Shown here in pieces: positions 53,601 through 59,600 of a DNA stretch of 64,000 nucleotides. The stretch's first letter is position 1. Each line of letters starts with the position of its first letter. A model generated the notes under the pieces. That model ran no database searches and was not told the origin of the DNA. It saw nothing but the letters and a program-made list of their open reading frames with translations. Source of the stretch: Lytechinus pictus (Eukaryota; Echinodermata; Echinoidea; Temnopleuroida; Toxopneustidae); the NCBI RefSeq assembly GCF_037042905.1, contig NW_026974140.1, positions 18,340,001-18,404,000 of the forward strand, in the 5' to 3' direction. The position numbers and the translations under genes were made by a program.

Positions 53601-56600
53601 AGACAAGTAATATTCTGTCTTCCCTCCTCCTCCTTATCTTTTCTTCTTTCCTTCCCACTTCATCTTTTCAGCCATAATTTCTTTTATATGTGCGTTTGAA
53701 AAAGTAACTTGTGATGTTTTTAGCATCTTGTAATATCCCATAATGAATTCCCCATTGGTCAAAATTAATTGAAGTGAAGTGAATTATAGGCCTAAAGGTT
53801 ATGTTTATAATGAACAACAGAAAGAATGAAATTCTTTTCAAAATGGAACCAAAATCTACATAACTTACATGTTTCTGAAAACATGTTTGTTGTTTTTCAC
53901 CTTGTAATATATCAATGAATGAAATAAATCCAAATGGCGTTATGAGTTTATATGCTTTAGTCACATTTCCCCTCCGGTGCCCACACGACATGTCAAAAAC
54001 AGCCGTTTTATTTATTTCATTCAAACCATCTATATGTAGCTGGTACAAAAATGTTAAAATGGCTATTTTTTTTCTCACCGTACTGCCACGGTAGGGGAAA
54101 TGTAACTGTGACCCAATGCAATACTAAGCTCCGTTACTGGGATTGAACCATCTAGTATGAATGCTAGTGATGTCTACTGAACTCTCTGAGGATATATCTA
54201 GAGTCGGGTACCCAACCTGGTCATGTTTACACCTTGGGTATCTTGTTTTCTTTCCGTCTGCAATCTTACCTTAGCATGCTATCACTTTTCGTTTTCTTTA
54301 ATCCTTCAACTCCGTTGTTTACTCCGTCTAGAGATAAAGAGCGGTGGGCATACTGTTGTGTATATGCCTGGAAGAAGGACGTTAGATTACTGTCTTAAAC
54401 CTCTGTCACACCTTGTCACACCTGCAGTGACTTTTAGCTTGCCCCTAAATTGGCTTCACAATCATGCCTCCAATTAATGATAAAGATAATAATACTGTGA
54501 TATAAGACATTTATAGGGTGCTAATTATGGATTTCTCTAAGCATGCTGTTTTCTTTTTCAAACTTAAAACTTTGTAACAAAATTTAATGGGTATAATAAT
54601 ACATCAATAATTTGAGGAAAAAAAAGAATTATGAAACAATATACAAATAGCGAATAGGGATGAGTGCGATGGTGCGAGATTTCGCATGAGGTGAAAGAAA
54701 GATGCTCTATTCAATGAGGCGTTAGCCGAGTTGAATAGAGCGTCTCTTTCTTTCACCGAATGCAAACTCTCGCACCATTGCATGAATAAGAATATTCGCT
54801 ATTTGTATTGTACAACGCCTCAGAATTTAGCGAAAATATGAAAAAAAGTTTTTCACTGCAGTAATCTATGAAAAGGGAGCAAAAAAAAAAAAAGCAAAAA
54901 GCAAAATCCCACAAGCGCACATGATCTTGGGCAGCATTGCGCATTTGGCCAGCAGGCTTATACGCGTATTGCACCTTCATTTTTACTTAGTGCAATGAAT
55001 TAATTTGTATTATGACGTCACCTCCTAAAGCCGTGCAACGGTACATTTTGGATGGTATGTCTTTTGTGCAACGGTACGAATGTTTGACATTCAGCCTCCC
55101 GTTTGCTCGCGTACAACAAGCTAAGTAGGCGTTGTACAATATTAAAAGTCAAAGCAGGAATGCACCTCTAATTGACCAGCCTACAACTGCGTAATTCAAG
55201 AGAGTCATCTGTTAAAAAGGTATGTTTTGAACATCATCTCAAGATCACTAAACCCCTGTCACACGGGGAGCCTAGAAACCCATCTACTAAATCTAATTAT
55301 ACAGCTCCATTTTTCATTCTTGAATGACAGGGAGTTCTTTACCTTTCAAATGATTTAGGTCGCTCTTCTATTGCCGTATATGTGAGTGTAATTTAAAATT
55401 TAATCACTTTTTTTAGCATTGAAGGTGAAATAATGTAGAATTCCACTACTTTTCGAAATATCATAATATTAAAAACTGGCACATTGAATGCTGCATAGTA
55501 TTAAATTTGATTTGTGCTCTGCATTGTAAGTCACATGACATCATCCTGAACATTATGTAGCATTTATGCTAATCAGGACAGGATGAAAGCATGAAGCGTG
55601 CAAATTGAATGAGGCGTTTTTCAATCACACAGTCAGCTGAGCAAGAGGACCAGATGGGAAGAATTTTAGATGGAATTTTGAAGAGGGTTTGAGGTGTAAA
55701 CAGAGATTAGGGAACATTCTCGTTTAGAGGTTGAAGATCGGGGATGGAGACAGGATGGAAGCTATATAGGTCACTGGATTAAATATGAGGGCGTTTTCAA
55801 GAAGGCCTGTATGAAAGTATAGATTAGGCCCTATTCTCTGAAAGTGTAATGGTGTACAGTATTCCATATGAAGATCAGATTCCTACATTAGACTAAGATA
55901 TTTTACTGTACCTTGACTATTTCATAATATTCGTTTTTATCTCTTACAACTTCAACTTCATGTTTTAGTAAATTATGTCTTGAAAGCCATCTGATTGAAA
56001 TATTGTGATAATGGTTTATATCGGTGTGGATCCACGGGTGTTGCAGAAGATGTGGGTACACCAAGTAAAATTTCAATATCGAATGGTTTGCACCCCTTAA
56101 ATGCATTCAAATGGGAACAAATGGGAACCCTGTACAAGTCCAACTCTGGGGCCCGTTTCATAAAACTTGTTATGATAACATCAAATTTACAATTACAATT
56201 AAAGCTACTGAAATTCTTCAATTTGATTGGCTGATAGTAATTCTGTAATTACAGAAATTGTGCATTTCTCATATTATAACAAGTTTGAATGACATTGGAC
56301 CCGAGTTTGTGCATATTGTTCAATCAACTTGTAGTGATATCATTTCAAGTTACAATGGCATGAAATCTCTATAAAATTACACTTCATATTTTATGTCAAT
56401 TTTATCTCAAAGGTCAGAGTAGCCCAATAGTCATAGCAAGCAAGGTTATATGATTGTAGCCTAGTTCTCATCCTACAGCTTGTTGTTATGATGATATCAG
56501 TAATATCATACAGCAGGGATGAGATATGGTGTGCCAATTAGTGTCCAGTAGTAATAAAGATGTCCCAACCGTTAGGATGTTATTCTATTGAATCACTGCC

Positions 56601-59600
56601 CATCATCATCCTTGGACTGTCAACATCAGGCAGGTTCAGATTCCATCAGATCAAATACGCTTTCATGAGCTCCTATCAGATTACTAGCTGTTGCAGTCGC
56701 TAACGTTTTGCACAGTGTATGAACGCAATGTGGAAAATAGGAAGGATGTAATCATTTGATATGGGTTATTGGGTCTGAGGCAAGAATGTGTATCTTTTCC
56801 TCTTGATTTTCAGGATGGCAACAAATATTCAGATTATTAAACTTTTATTTTGTGATTAATTTTGACATGAGAAAGTTTATTAGCCATTGTACAAAAAATT
56901 CATATAGCTCAATAGTGCGCCAACACTATCACATCATGAATATTATCATCATCGTCACCTTGATATCATCATCATCATATATCATATCATCATCATCATT
57001 ACTTTCATCATCACCATCAATATAATAATCATCATTATCATCACCATCAATATCACCATCATCATAATCATCAATATTATCATCATCATCATCACTTTCA
57101 CCATCATCATCTTCATTGCCACCACCACCATCTTCTACTACAAGAGAATCTTTTTGCAGGGATAGCAGCAACAATGCACGTCATGTGTACATTGGTGATA
57201 TCTCCAAGTCAAACATGAAATATAAATAGAACATAGTCTCATCATCCTATGTTGAAGGCCAGATTCCTACATCATCATGTTTTACTGCCATATACTACAC
57301 CATCATATAGGTCATATTGCAACATCCCCATCTAATGTAACGTGAATCCACTGCATGTCAATTGAATGTATTCATGTTTAAAGTAAACTCCAGTTGTGTA
57401 ACTATCACAAAATGATTTCTACCAGGATCCTACAAAAAGACCAAGTGTATGTAAAGCCTACATTTGAATGTCTCAGGTAGAATAGTAGCACTTTTTAAAG
57501 AACATTCATTAGACCTTTGTCTTTTTCATCAGTCCCAGAAGTGCTTTTCCATGTTGTTGATTTAGCTTACTTAGGGTGCATTTATGTTTCCTTTATGAAG
57601 ACAGAAAATACTAGTCATCAAGCCACTTCCACAGAGCTGACCTGGTAATACTTCTTCTTTGAGAAGTTTTCTACAATAGTACATTGGCCCGGGAGGGGAG
57701 GTCAAGTTTAGGCTCATTTTCTGAAAAGGGTTATGATCACAGTCAAACCTAAAATCACTTATAAGTTGCTTCATGAAATGCCGTTCATGCTATAGACATA
57801 GGCCTTCCACATGGAATAGTCTTTGCTTTGTCCTAGATAGATGGTCAACCTCAAAACCAAGGTCCTTCAAGATTATCTGGTGGGTGGATACTGCAACATG
57901 ACTCATACAAGCTACCACCAAACCTATGTATACAAGATCTACCTTGTCGACCAATATCTAGAGATTACATTAAAAATACCTTTGGATCTGTGTTTGTGGT
58001 TTGATTCAACCACATTGTATGAATATAAGATTTGTTTGCGCAGGTGGAGTATACTGGATACATTCATCCTTGAAAAAGAGTAATGATAATACTTGCTTAT
58101 ATGGTATAGCATGAATAGCACTTATCTTAAACACTTATTCTATAAGAAGTCTTTATTTATTTTTTAGGAAAAGTACTGTCTAAGCTAAATAAAACTTTGG
58201 GGAGAATTGCTGCAATAAAAATTGTGAACAGAAAAATGCTAAATGAAATAGGAACAGGAATCTTGATCAAAGTTGGTGATCTAAAATTCAAATTATGCCT
58301 GAACGCAACCTATGTATATCCAAACTTGGATCATCTGTGAATATATCTCATGATTATGTCCAAAGATTGATCCAGCCGTTCCTGTTGTCCATAATTTCAT
58401 CCAGCCCTGCCCACCCATTCTCTTCTATCATCTTCCAATCATCATCACAGCTGTCCTGTGCCTCTCCATCATAGCACCAATCTGACACCTGTACTTCTAC
58501 AGGAAAGGTTGTCATGACAACATGATTTCATCCTATTCTGGAAGCTAGAATTCTCTCACATTGTCAACCCCATGTCCTACTGCCATCCATCTCTTTCTCT
58601 CGTCATCTTCCATTTCATTTCCAATTCTCATCTATATATATACATTCTCCCTCCCCCTTCTATAAGTAGTCTTGAATCAAGTCTCTTACTTTGAAGAAAA
58701 CATGGGAAACTAAAAATAGCAAAATTAATTAGAACAAGATGAGAACTAGGTGTGTGGCCAATATTTTTCAAATGTTGATGTAAGACCTAATTATATAGGC
58801 TTGCATGGAAATGCATTCAGGGACAGTGATTTTCCGTTAACTGATAAATCAAAATGGAAAATATGTTTTTTTTTTTTTTTTACTTTTCATGTGAAAATTC
58901 ATTGAATTAACCTTTGCAAAGTGGAATTCATGTTTTTGGTGTGTACATTTTCTCTGACAAAACAGAACTTTCATTTTAGAAGTCTGAAATGGAATTTCAG
59001 AATTTTAGAAATGGAAAATACCATTTTGGAGGAATGTCCCTATGTCCCTATACATTCCATTTCAGGAAATCTTGTATATCCATGTAAGATACCATTAAAA
59101 TTATGATCTGGTGTTTTGAATCAGTTACCTTCAGTAGGAGCATGTAGCCTGGATGTGTGGTCTTAAATTCAAACCAAATGACCTTTTTATAAATTTTATA
59201 TAAGGTCTCAGTGCCAGTGAATGCAGATTAAGGCCAATTATTGTTATATTCATATTTAGAATACTTTCTCAGCTTTGCTCAATTTTCAAGTGAGATTCAA
59301 ACATAATTTGCTCACTCTCGATGCCCCCTTTCTATTTCTTTTGATTTGTATCTTGCTTAATCTTGAGTAGTTGAACCCATGAAGTTCCTTCTGTCCAATG
59401 TAAGTAACCAACGGCAACAACATAATTAAAAAGATGACAGGTTTTGCCCCTCTATTAATCTTCATCTGTTAAATGCTGCTTCTATCTCTGTAGATTCACA
59501 CTTTCTAAATCAGGAAAAGTACCTGTAAATTATGAGCATTTACTTGGCCCTCAAAATACCCAATAATTATTTTTGCACATTCACACCTACCTCAGCCAGA

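Noticed and set aside
53668..54078. 136-codon minus-strand open frame
   Set aside because: It overlaps an inverted repeat, shows no known domain, and has no supporting splice or promoter signals.
56929..57174. Asp-rich minus-strand frame
   Set aside because: Direct translation of the ATC microsatellite.
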